A stretch of 7,620 nucleotides of DNA from an uncultured Clostridia bacterium (lineage in GTDB: Bacteria > Bacillota > Clostridia > Oscillospirales > Acutalibacteraceae), in contig CAMJHU010000076.1 of assembly GCA_946405565.1 (NCBI GenBank), positions 1-7,620 of the forward strand. Reading direction: 5' to 3'. A model generated the notes under the pieces. That model saw only the letters and a program-made list of their open reading frames with translations. It had not been told where the DNA came from and searched no databases. Below are positions 1-5,127 of this stretch, piece after piece; the first letter of the stretch is position 1; every line of letters starts with the position of its first letter. The translations under genes were made by a program, and so were the position numbers.

Positions 1-2
1 TT

Positions 3-134
3 GGCGCAAGCTCTTTCCTGTTCATCAAATCTAATTTTGGGATAAGTTCTAAGTTAAAGAAAGAATATCAAGAGAAGTCAGAGCATCAAGATGTGTTCTG
101 GCTTTTTTTGAATGAGGACTTTGATGAAGGATAA
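3..134 (+). CDS. C-terminal end of an unrecognised protein (partial)
   Basis: An open frame enters from the left edge and ends at a TAA at 132-134, giving 43 residues. The composition looks protein-like: a hydrophobic stretch (SSFLFIKSNFG), a charged lysine/glutamate-rich middle, then DVFWLFLNEDFDEG with an acidic end. The other two forward frames close earlier. I recognise no family. The gene converges on the minus-strand polymerase operon, and the hairpin at 158-208 lies just downstream, so it may also end this transcript, although the T-run on this side is weak. It could be chance, but the frame, the acidic tail and the terminator position favour a real gene end. Confidence 0.4.
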   Translation, partial: GASSFLFIKSNFGISSKLKKEYQEKSEHQDVFWLFLNEDFDEG

Positions 135-152
135 TCCTGCCTTTCAAATATG

Positions 153-208
153 AAAAAACCGCCGAAGCGGGAATTGCATCTCAATTGCAGTTCCTCCGCT
201 CCGGCGGT
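153..208 (-). terminator. Rho-independent terminator of the polymerase operon
   Basis: A long hairpin has outer arms ACCGCCG (from 158) and CGGCGGT (to 208), then inner pairings AGCGG/CCGCT and GAA-TTGCA/TGCA-G-TTC around a short AT-rich loop. Read on the minus strand, the stem is followed directly by six T residues (153-158 as A on the plus strand). It begins about 15 bases after the YolD-like gene stop, as expected for the end of the operon. On the plus strand it is followed only by CTTTATA, so termination of the gene entering from the left would be weaker. Confidence 0.9.
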
Positions 209-222
209 CTTTATAGAAAAAT

Positions 223-681
223 TTATATATCCAAAAAATCCACGCTCTCGCCATGAATTCTTCTGACGCAGGATAACAGAATTACCTGCCCATCGGATAT
301 GCCGTTCGCGGCGTAGAAGATCAGGCGTCCTTCGATGGGGTCGATGGCCTTGACAGTGCCTTGGGCTTGCAGGAAGCTGCCGCCGTCCTTGCGATAGTCG
401 GGTTCAAAATATACCACGGTAATTTCCGGGTGCTGTTTTTCTTCGACCATATCCAGAATCAGGCTCAGCTTGCGGTCCAGCACTTCGATGTGGCTCTCGG
501 AGAGCGGTGTTTCCACGTCTGTCAGGCGGGCTTCTTCGGTGATCATCTCGTCATAGCCGACCAGTGCGGCGAAGGGTGCGAATTGCGCGGCGCGGTCGTA
601 AAGCGACATTGGCTTGCGGTTTGCGGCTTTGTGGTGCGGAAGTGTAATGATGTCCGCGTATTTTTCTTTTGCGTTCTCCAT
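223..681 (-). CDS. YolD-like protein
   Basis: This 152-residue protein is a YolD-like family member, the small partner found beside Y-family polymerases of the UvrX/YqjW type in Bacillota and their phages. The family signature is visible near residues 26-45: MSLYDRAAQFAPFAALVGYD, an Arg-Ala-Ala-Gln-Phe-x-Pro-Phe-Ala-Ala-Leu core. A second conserved block, YFEPDYRKDGG, lies at about residues 91-101. There is no signal peptide or membrane segment, so it should be cytosolic. The biochemical role of YolD proteins is not established; an accessory role in translesion synthesis is inferred from the constant pairing. The ATG at 681 is supported by GAGGTGA at 697-691, nine bases upstream. That ribosome binding site overlaps the stop codon of the polymerase gene (698-696), so translational coupling is likely. 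It is the last gene of the operon. Confidence 0.88.
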   Translation of the reverse strand: MENAKEKYADIITLPHHKAANRKPMSLYDRAAQFAPFAALVGYDEMITEEARLTDVETPLSESHIEVLDRKLSLILDMVEEKQHPEITVVYFEPDYRKDGGSFLQAQGTVKAIDPIEGRLIFYAANGISDGQVILLSCVRRIHGESVDFLDI

Positions 682-695
682 CTGAAAGAATCACC

Positions 696-2279
696 TCATT
701 CCGCTTTGTGACCGCCGACCTGTCCGTTGCGCTCGATGGTCGTCGCGCCTTCCTGCAAATTCATTCCCTTGAGAAGGGCGTTTTTGCCGTATCGGCTTTG
801 AATGTTCAGCGTCGCACGCTGCAACCGGCGTTCCCGCGCTTCGGCGGCGGCTTCTTCCTCTCGTTCTCTCTGTGCGGCGGTGTAATCCACGAACAGGCTC
901 AGTTGCTCCGGCACTTCGGGAGGAATGTCACATCCCCGGATCAGATTGCAGGCGGTGACGTTGAGTCTGCGTATCAGCAGATCGGGGTCTGCTACCCGTG
1001 TAAAAAGTTCCATCACCGTGTCCACGATCTTTCGCGTGGAGCTGGTGTACTTTTCCAGATTGCCTGTGCCGTGGGCATAGCTCGGGTGCGGTCTGCCGTA
1101 GGGGTCGGCGGTGACCTTTCCCTCGTAGGGCTGTCCCGTCTTGGCAACGGCGTAAACGGTGTCCCGCATGGTTTTGCCCGGAACCATGACCGTCAGGCTT
1201 TCGCGGTCGTAGCCGATATTCAGAACTATCTGCTTTGTGACCATTCCTTTCTTTACAAGGTCGAGCACCAGCAGTTCCGTCATTTCACGGACGATCAGCC
1301 GTCCTTTGTCGTAGTTATACGGCTCCTTCAATACCTGTCCGGAAGAAATAGAATTGGTACTCGGTCGGTATGCCTTGATGTATTCCATCGTGGTTGGCTC
1401 CCAGCCCCAGGCGTGGTCAATCAGCAGTTCCGCGTTGATGCCGAATATTTTATACAGATTCGCCTCCTGATATTTATCAAGAGAAGCACGCGCCACATCG
1501 CCCATCGTGTAAAGACCGAGCTTTTCGAGCTTGCGGCTGTAGCCGTATCCCACGCGCCAGAAGTCGGTCAGCGGACGGTGGCACCACAGTAATTCCCGGT
1601 ATTTCATTTCGTCCAGTTCCGCAATCCGCACGCCGTCTTTGTCCGCCGGGACGTGCTTGGCAACAATGTCCATGGCGATCTTTGCAAGATAGAGGTTTGT
1701 CCCGATGCCCGCCGTCGCCGTAATGCCAGTGGTGTAAAGCACCTCCCGGATCATCGTCATGGCAAGTTCGTGGGCGGTAAGGCGATAAGTGTCAAGATAA
1801 CAGGTCGCGTCAATAAAAACCTCGTCAATCGAATAGACGTGAATGTCCTCCGGCGCGATGTATTTTAAATAGATGGAATAAATCCGCGTGCTGTATTCCT
1901 CATACATCCTCATTCTTGGCGGCGCGACGTAGTAGGATAATTCCAGCGACGGGTCTGCCGCCAATGTCGGCGCGTCAAAGGAAGACGAAACAAACTGATA
2001 CTGCCCGTCTTCGCTTTTGCGGATATGCCCGCTTTTAATGCCGACGGACAGGCGTTCCCGGTTGACCTCTTTGACCTTCTGAATGACCTCAAATAACCGC
2101 GCCCTGCCCGGAATACCGTAGGCTTTCAGAGATGGCGAAACGGCAAGGCAGATGGTTTTTTCGGTTCTGGATGAATCGGCGACCACCAAATTGGTGGTCA
2201 GCGGGTCGAAGTGACGCTCCACGCATTCCACACTGGCGTAAAAGCTCTTGAGGTCAATCGCGATGTAAATGCGTTCCAA
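696..2279 (-). CDS. Y-family translesion DNA polymerase (UmuC/DinB/UvrX-like)
   Basis: This is a 527-residue error-prone DNA polymerase that would copy past lesions. The N-terminal palm motif IDLKSFYASVE (residues 8-18) supplies Asp9, with Tyr14 in the steric-gate position. The second catalytic motif YSIDEVFID (149-157) supplies Asp152 and Glu153. A helix-hairpin-helix-like thumb segment is seen at about 237-263 (Gly-Tyr-Gly followed by LEKLGLYTMGDVA). A beta-clamp binding motif QLSLF is at 459-463, followed by a charged Arg/Glu/Ala-rich helix and a GKNALLKGMNLQEGAT tail. It is longer than the usual 350-430 residues because of extra sequence near 75-117 and the C-terminal tail. Translation starts at a TTG at 2279: an AGGGAG site (2294-2289) lies nine bases upstream, no ATG or GTG lies between the upstream in-frame stop and this codon, and Asp9 is then correctly placed. 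All key catalytic residues are intact. It follows the 96-residue gene by 25 bases and overlaps the ribosome binding site of the YolD-like gene. Confidence 0.95.
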   Translation of the reverse strand: MERIYIAIDLKSFYASVECVERHFDPLTTNLVVADSSRTEKTICLAVSPSLKAYGIPGRARLFEVIQKVKEVNRERLSVGIKSGHIRKSEDGQYQFVSSSFDAPTLAADPSLELSYYVAPPRMRMYEEYSTRIYSIYLKYIAPEDIHVYSIDEVFIDATCYLDTYRLTAHELAMTMIREVLYTTGITATAGIGTNLYLAKIAMDIVAKHVPADKDGVRIAELDEMKYRELLWCHRPLTDFWRVGYGYSRKLEKLGLYTMGDVARASLDKYQEANLYKIFGINAELLIDHAWGWEPTTMEYIKAYRPSTNSISSGQVLKEPYNYDKGRLIVREMTELLVLDLVKKGMVTKQIVLNIGYDRESLTVMVPGKTMRDTVYAVAKTGQPYEGKVTADPYGRPHPSYAHGTGNLEKYTSSTRKIVDTVMELFTRVADPDLLIRRLNVTACNLIRGCDIPPEVPEQLSLFVDYTAAQREREEEAAAEARERRLQRATLNIQSRYGKNALLKGMNLQEGATTIERNGQVGGHKAE

Positions 2280-2288
2280 TTGCGTTAT

Positions 2289-2294
2289 CTCCCT
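2289..2294 (-). promoter_or_regulatory. Ribosome binding site supporting a TTG start
   Basis: AGGGAG on the minus strand lies nine bases before the TTG at 2279. It is the only reasonable initiation signal between the upstream in-frame stop (2303-2301) and the conserved polymerase N-terminus. The weak start codon would limit polymerase synthesis relative to the other genes of the operon. Confidence 0.75.
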
Positions 2295-2304
2295 TCCGAT
2301 TTAT

Positions 2305-2595
2305 CTACACAACAACCGGACATTCCACATACCAGCGTCCGAACCGTGCGGCAAAAAGTTTGTTCGTTTTCTCAAAGAAAAGATGTTTTTCTACACCGCA
2401 TATCACCACGGTGTAGCAGTCGCCCGTGCGACCGTTTCCGAAAGTGGAAGCCGGACGGAAGTCCTTGACTTCATCTATCTTGAATATACGACCGTCAGAC
2501 CATATGATCGTGCGCGGCAGCATAAAGCCCGTTGTGTCAAAGTCAGAATTCACTTTTACATATACCCGCTCTGTTTTTTCCAGCTGCCGCAGCAT
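2305..2595 (-). CDS. Conserved-looking 96-residue protein of unknown function
   Basis: I do not recognise a named domain. The protein has 96 residues, is probably mainly beta-strand, and is rich in aromatic and charged positions. Recognisable blocks are VYVKVNSDFDTTGF (11-24), a WSDGR turn (32-36), DFRPAST (45-51), GDCYTVVICG (58-67), HLFFEKTN (71-78) and RFGRWYVE (84-91). It has no signal peptide or membrane segment. An earlier in-frame GTG at 2604 is less likely as the start: GAGGAG (2609-2604) overlaps it and stands eight bases before the ATG at 2595. It sits between the metallopeptidase gene (27 bases upstream) and the polymerase gene (25 bases downstream). A tiny GTATT-GAA-AATAC hairpin at 2610-2622 lies in front of it. 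The constant-spacing operon context suggests a role linked to the polymerase or its regulation, but nothing in the sequence proves one. Confidence 0.8.
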   Translation of the reverse strand: MLRQLEKTERVYVKVNSDFDTTGFMLPRTIIWSDGRIFKIDEVKDFRPASTFGNGRTGDCYTVVICGVEKHLFFEKTNKLFAARFGRWYVECPVVV

Positions 2596-2603
2596 AACAT
2601 TCA

Positions 2604-2609
2604 CTCCTC
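2604..2609 (-). promoter_or_regulatory. Ribosome binding site that sets the start of the 96-residue gene
   Basis: GAGGAG on the minus strand stands eight bases before the ATG at 2595. It runs into the GTG at 2604, so initiation at that GTG would have no usable spacing. The shorter protein is therefore preferred. Confidence 0.75.
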
Positions 2610-2622
2610 GTATTGAAAATAC

Positions 2623-3351
2623 TTACCAGCCGCCGAATACCTTGTCAAAGGTCGGAAGTTCCAGTGAAGGCACTTTGTATTTCCGTACAGCTATCGCTTC
2701 ATATTTCAGGTTCACAATCGTATCCGGAACGCCAAACGCTTGTGCTATTTCCGGAACGGAAAGGCAGGTGCCGGCATTCAGAATATCCTGTGCCTGTTCC
2801 TGTAACTCCGCATACATTCGGGAAAGCTCTCGCTGATAGGCGGTCATTCTTCTGATACGCGCTTCGGGCGAACCGTTGGCGATCACGATTTCATAATGCT
2901 TCCGGTAATCCCCGACCGCCTGCTCAAAGGATTCCACGCTTCTGGTGTATGCCTGCACGTCCGCGCTGTCGTAGCCCACCATTTCCAGAAACGTCTCCGT
3001 ATCGATCACCGTATCCGCTGCGCCAATGTTGGCTTCCCGCTCGGTTTTAGCCACATTGCCGTAAGACTGATATGTCTCGGAATGTCCGCCGTTTTGCAGA
3101 AAGTCAGGCGTGTTCAGATGACCGCAGAGTCCGTGGAAGGCTTCATGGAAGGAACAAAAGGCGTATTTCTGTCCGGTGAATTTTTTATTGACGCCGTAAT
3201 AGACGGTGTTTTTTCTTTTGGCAATAAATCCCGACAGATTTTGTCCCGGGTCGATATAGATGAATCCCATACAGGCGAGAATTTCATCGGGGTCACGGGA
3301 ACCGACCGTCCGAATGATGCAATCCATTTTTTTCAGAGATTCCAAATTCAT
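2623..3351 (-). CDS. ImmA/IrrE-family zinc metallopeptidase
   Basis: This 242-residue protein is a predicted site-specific metalloprotease. In ICEBs1 and related elements such enzymes cleave the XRE repressor encoded next to them, and in Deinococcus IrrE does so after DNA damage. The zinc motif HEAFH is at 69-73 (context CSFHEAFHGLCGH). The downstream EREAN block at 104-108 offers the expected third-ligand glutamate. A helix-turn-helix-like segment LSVPEIAQAFGVPDTIVNLKYEAI at 197-220 corresponds to the small domain that follows the protease in this family. Between EREAN and this segment lie about 90 mostly helical, charged residues, more than I expect for compact ImmA proteins. The start is the ATG at 3351, eight bases after AGGAGG (3365-3360); an in-frame GTG at 3360 overlaps that site and is rejected. 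The gene lies 33 bases after the XRE gene. Its natural target is inferred to be that repressor. Confidence 0.88.
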   Translation of the reverse strand: MNLESLKKMDCIIRTVGSRDPDEILACMGFIYIDPGQNLSGFIAKRKNTVYYGVNKKFTGQKYAFCSFHEAFHGLCGHLNTPDFLQNGGHSETYQSYGNVAKTEREANIGAADTVIDTETFLEMVGYDSADVQAYTRSVESFEQAVGDYRKHYEIVIANGSPEARIRRMTAYQRELSRMYAELQEQAQDILNAGTCLSVPEIAQAFGVPDTIVNLKYEAIAVRKYKVPSLELPTFDKVFGGW

Positions 3352-3359
3352 TTGCGTCA

Positions 3360-3365
3360 CCTCCT
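3360..3365 (-). promoter_or_regulatory. Consensus ribosome binding site of the metallopeptidase gene
   Basis: A perfect AGGAGG on the minus strand is eight bases from the ATG at 3351. The in-frame GTG beginning at 3360 uses the last G of this site, so it cannot be the start. Confidence 0.85.
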
Positions 3366-3384
3366 ATGGGGAGTCAAAACGGAA

Positions 3385-3933
3385 TCACTCATCGCTTCCG
3401 TCGGACGCTTCGGAATCCGCGTTGCTCATGATTCTGTCAACCTCGGCTTTCATGGCAGCATTTTTGTCCTGCCATTCGGGGGTGCGGAATTTGTTCGGGG
3501 TATGCTTCTGTTTCGCACGGAACTCGGCGTCCACAAGCACCTTTCTCATGACGGAAATAAAATCAAGCTGATCCTCCACGGACAGTGTGCCGCCAGCCAG
3601 CAGCGCATTGGTGCCGTCAAGGTACGCCTGTGCCGCATCGGCGGAGCGCTTGCCGAACAGTCTTCCCATTTCGTCCACCGCCAATGCCTTTTCCATCTCC
3701 ACGTGAGGGTTTTGAAGTCCAAGAAGCTCTTCCACCGTCATGCCAAATACCTGTGCCATTTTCACCGCCGTATCCGCATACGGAATGCGGGTGCCTCTTT
3801 CATAGTTTACAATCGTGCTGGGAGCAACACCGCAGAGAGCACCGAGCTGTTGCCTTGACATCTTTTTCTGCTTGCGGAGAGCTATCAGTCTTTCGCCAAA
3901 CGCCTCGTAAGGTATATTTTTTTCCTCCGACAT
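3385..3933 (-). CDS. XRE-family transcriptional repressor
   Basis: This 182-residue DNA-binding protein has a Cro/CI-type helix-turn-helix at about residues 12-72. The block SRQQLGALCGVAPSTIVNYERG shows the classic QxxLGxxxGVxxxTIxxYERG pattern (fewer than 20 of its residues are diagnostic). It ends with a VFGMTVEELLG closing helix. The remaining 110 residues are helical and charged and end in a strongly acidic SEASDGSDE tail; this part probably mediates dimerisation or is the cleavage target of the neighbouring metallopeptidase. The ATG at 3933 is preferred because GGAGGT (3945-3940) is six bases upstream of it. The alternative ATG at 3939 abuts the site and would add only two residues. It is the first gene after the strong promoter at 4036-4008 and therefore probably represses its own operon. 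The pairing with the ImmA-type gene parallels ImmR/ImmA. Confidence 0.92.
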   Translation of the reverse strand: MSEEKNIPYEAFGERLIALRKQKKMSRQQLGALCGVAPSTIVNYERGTRIPYADTAVKMAQVFGMTVEELLGLQNPHVEMEKALAVDEMGRLFGKRSADAAQAYLDGTNALLAGGTLSVEDQLDFISVMRKVLVDAEFRAKQKHTPNKFRTPEWQDKNAAMKAEVDRIMSNADSEASDGSDE

Positions 3934-3982
3934 ATCCATACCTCCAATTGATTATGCTCGTACAAATGAATTGACTATTTCT

Positions 3983-3994
3983 TCACTATCGTGA
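3983..3994. promoter_or_regulatory. Candidate operator dyad in the xre leader
   Basis: TCAC-TATC-GTGA forms a short dyad with perfect four-base arms. It lies about 7-18 bases downstream of the predicted transcription start of the operon. The position suits a repressor site, but the arms are short and could arise by chance. Confidence 0.3.
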
Positions 3995-4007
3995 CCTTTC
4001 TACTTCG

Positions 4008-4036
4008 ATTATACAATAATATTACGTTTGTGTCAA
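4008..4036 (-). promoter_or_regulatory. Sigma-A promoter of the XRE-ImmA-polymerase operon
   Basis: On the minus strand a perfect TTGACA (4036-4031) and a perfect TATAAT (4013-4008) are separated by exactly 17 bases. Transcription should begin near 4001, leaving a leader of about 70 bases before the XRE start. A full-consensus promoter in front of a self-encoded repressor suggests high output unless it is held down. No GAAC-N4-GTTC-type LexA box is visible around it. Confidence 0.9.
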
Positions 4037-4052
4037 TATAAATTTATACAAA
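4027..4052. promoter_or_regulatory. Imperfect palindrome over the -35 element
   Basis: The halves TTTGTGTCAATAT and AAATTTATACAAA match as an inverted repeat at 10 of 13 positions and cover the -35 hexamer. TTATACAA also recurs at 4009-4016, over the -10, and at 4044-4051. This is a plausible repressor operator, but AT-rich DNA makes such matches common. Confidence 0.35.
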
Positions 4053-4097
4053 TGTGAAAACTTTTTTCTGATAAAAGTAACATGAAAATCATTATAT

Positions 4098-4979
4098 TCA
4101 CACTTCCATAAAAGAAGCCTGTATCTGCCGGAGAAATCTCTCTGAGATAGGAGAAAAGGTCTGGTATTTCTTCCATACGAGAAACAGCTTGGTTTCGAGC
4201 TTCGGTGTTAGCGGACGGAACGTAAGTCCGCTTGCTTCGGATGTATCCACCAAACGGTCAAATGTCAGCAGATACCCAAGATGCTCCTTTGCAAAAAGAG
4301 AGGCATTGTAGGAGAGACGGAAGGAGCCTTCCAAATGGAGCTGATCCATTTTATCCATCGCCCAGTGCGGAATGTCCTTTTCCCAACCCTGTCCCGAACA
4401 GAACAGCGGCAGTCCGATGAGATCATCGACTTGGATGGCATTCTTCTTTGCCAGCGGGTCATCTGCCGGCATGACAATGCCCCATATATCCGATTCGGGG
4501 AAAACCAGCGATTTGTATTTTGCCGCATCGGGAATTTCAGCCAGAACCGCAAAATCCAGCAGTCCCTTGTCCAGTTTTTCCGCAACCTGCTCTGTATCCC
4601 CGCTGGTGATATGATACCGCAGGTCAGGGTACATCTTTTTAAATGTGTGTATTTCACGGGCGAGAAAACTGATCTGATAGGATTCCGCCAAACCGAAATA
4701 CAGATCACCGCCTGTAATATCATCGAGCGACAGAAATTCTTTTTCTATTCTGTCCGCCATGCTCACAAGATCTTCGGCACGGTTGCGCAGAAGGATTCCT
4801 TCTTCTGTCAGTCTGATACTGAAGCTGTGTCGGGTGAACAGTTTTTTTCCCAGCTCGTCTTCCAAGGATTTCAAGGCTTTGGACAGCGTCGGCTGTGTGA
4901 CATGAAGCGTTTCCGCAGCCCTTGTCATATTTTCCTCCCTTGCCACCGCAAGAAAATATCGGAGTGTACGAATTTCCAT
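4098..4979 (-). CDS. LysR-family transcriptional regulator
   Basis: This 293-residue protein has the normal length and layout of a LysR-type regulator. The N-terminal winged helix-turn-helix spans about 1-60: RYFLAVAREENMTRAAE, then TQPTLSKALKSLEDELGKKLF. A linker helix follows at about 60-88. The effector-binding domain begins near GGDLYFGLAES (about 90) and continues to the end. These proteins usually control a divergent neighbour in response to a small molecule, so the hydrolase gene at 5128 is the likely target. The ATG at 4979 is chosen because GGGAG lies eight bases upstream; a nearby ATG at 4983 is in another frame. Its own promoter appears at 5065-5037. Only a weak AT-rich hairpin (4078-4060 on the minus strand) follows the stop, so readthrough into the XRE operon is possible. 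The inducer cannot be predicted. Confidence 0.93.
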   Translation of the reverse strand: MEIRTLRYFLAVAREENMTRAAETLHVTQPTLSKALKSLEDELGKKLFTRHSFSIRLTEEGILLRNRAEDLVSMADRIEKEFLSLDDITGGDLYFGLAESYQISFLAREIHTFKKMYPDLRYHITSGDTEQVAEKLDKGLLDFAVLAEIPDAAKYKSLVFPESDIWGIVMPADDPLAKKNAIQVDDLIGLPLFCSGQGWEKDIPHWAMDKMDQLHLEGSFRLSYNASLFAKEHLGYLLTFDRLVDTSEASGLTFRPLTPKLETKLFLVWKKYQTFSPISERFLRQIQASFMEV

Positions 4980-5008
4980 CCATCTATCTCCCTTTCAGTG
5001 AAAAATGA

Positions 5009-5036
5009 TATTCCGAAACAGAATAGTATGATATTC
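5009..5036. promoter_or_regulatory. Cluster of TATTC/GAATA half-sites, candidate LysR-type box
   Basis: TATTC (5009-5013), GAATA (5021-5025) and TATTC (5032-5036) alternate with gaps of seven and six bases, making two overlapping dyads. The left dyad also fits the T-N11-A rule for LysR-type sites (T5011, A5023). TGATATTC occurs in full twice, at 5006-5013 and 5029-5036. The cluster lies at the start of the predicted LysR-gene transcript, where binding would give autoregulation. Confidence 0.45.
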
Positions 5037-5065
5037 ATTATAACCATTAGCGAAATAAAAATCAA
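5037..5065 (-). promoter_or_regulatory. Predicted promoter of the LysR-type gene
   Basis: On the minus strand TTGATT (5065-5060) and TATAAT (5042-5037) are separated by 17 bases. The transcript would start near 5030, with a leader of about 50 bases. The -10 overlaps the first ATAACCATTAG repeat and abuts the TATTC/GAATA cluster. Confidence 0.65.
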
Positions 5066-5110
5066 GATGGTATAATATAATCAGAAATGAAAACAAATCA
5101 TAACCATTAG
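5040..5110 (+). repeat. 11-base direct repeat, copies exactly 60 bases apart
   Basis: ATAACCATTAG occurs at 5040-5050 and again, identically, at 5100-5110, both within the short gap between the divergent genes. The first copy overlaps the LysR-gene -10 and the weak -35 of the hydrolase gene. The second lies between the hydrolase transcription start and its ribosome binding site. Such placement suits a protein binding site used at both promoters. Confidence 0.6.
5047..5076 (+). promoter_or_regulatory. Predicted activator-dependent promoter of the hydrolase gene
   Basis: TATAAT at 5071-5076 is preceded by TGG, giving an extended -10. The best -35 is TTAGCG (5047-5052) with an 18-base spacer, which is poor. 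A good -10 with a weak -35 next to repeated sites is typical of a LysR-activated promoter. Transcription would begin near 5083. Confidence 0.6.
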
Positions 5111-5119
5111 GAAAGGCGG
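5111..5119 (+). promoter_or_regulatory. Ribosome binding site that sets the hydrolase start
   Basis: GAAAGGCGG differs by one base from the ideal GAAAGGAGG and is eight bases from the ATG at 5128. The in-frame TTG at 5122 would be only two bases away and is rejected. Confidence 0.65.
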
Positions 5120-5127
5120 CATTGATC

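Noticed and set aside
669..1592. 307-codon open frame on the plus strand opposite the polymerase gene
   Set aside because: It is antisense to a polymerase with intact motifs; its translation has no domain pattern and is explained by codon bias on the other strand.
2896..3858. 320-codon open frame on the plus strand
   Set aside because: It lies antisense across the metallopeptidase and XRE genes, both of which have clear motifs and ribosome binding sites.
3940..4060. LexA/SOS box controlling the polymerase operon
   Set aside because: I searched by eye for GAAC-N4-GTTC and CGAAC-type dyads around the promoter and found none.
4060..4078. AT-rich hairpin after the LysR-type gene as a terminator
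   Set aside because: The stem is only six bases of nearly pure A/T with a short T-run, too weak to call.
4281..5075. 264-codon open frame on the plus strand
   Set aside because: It is antisense to the LysR-type gene and runs through its promoter region; no domain is seen.
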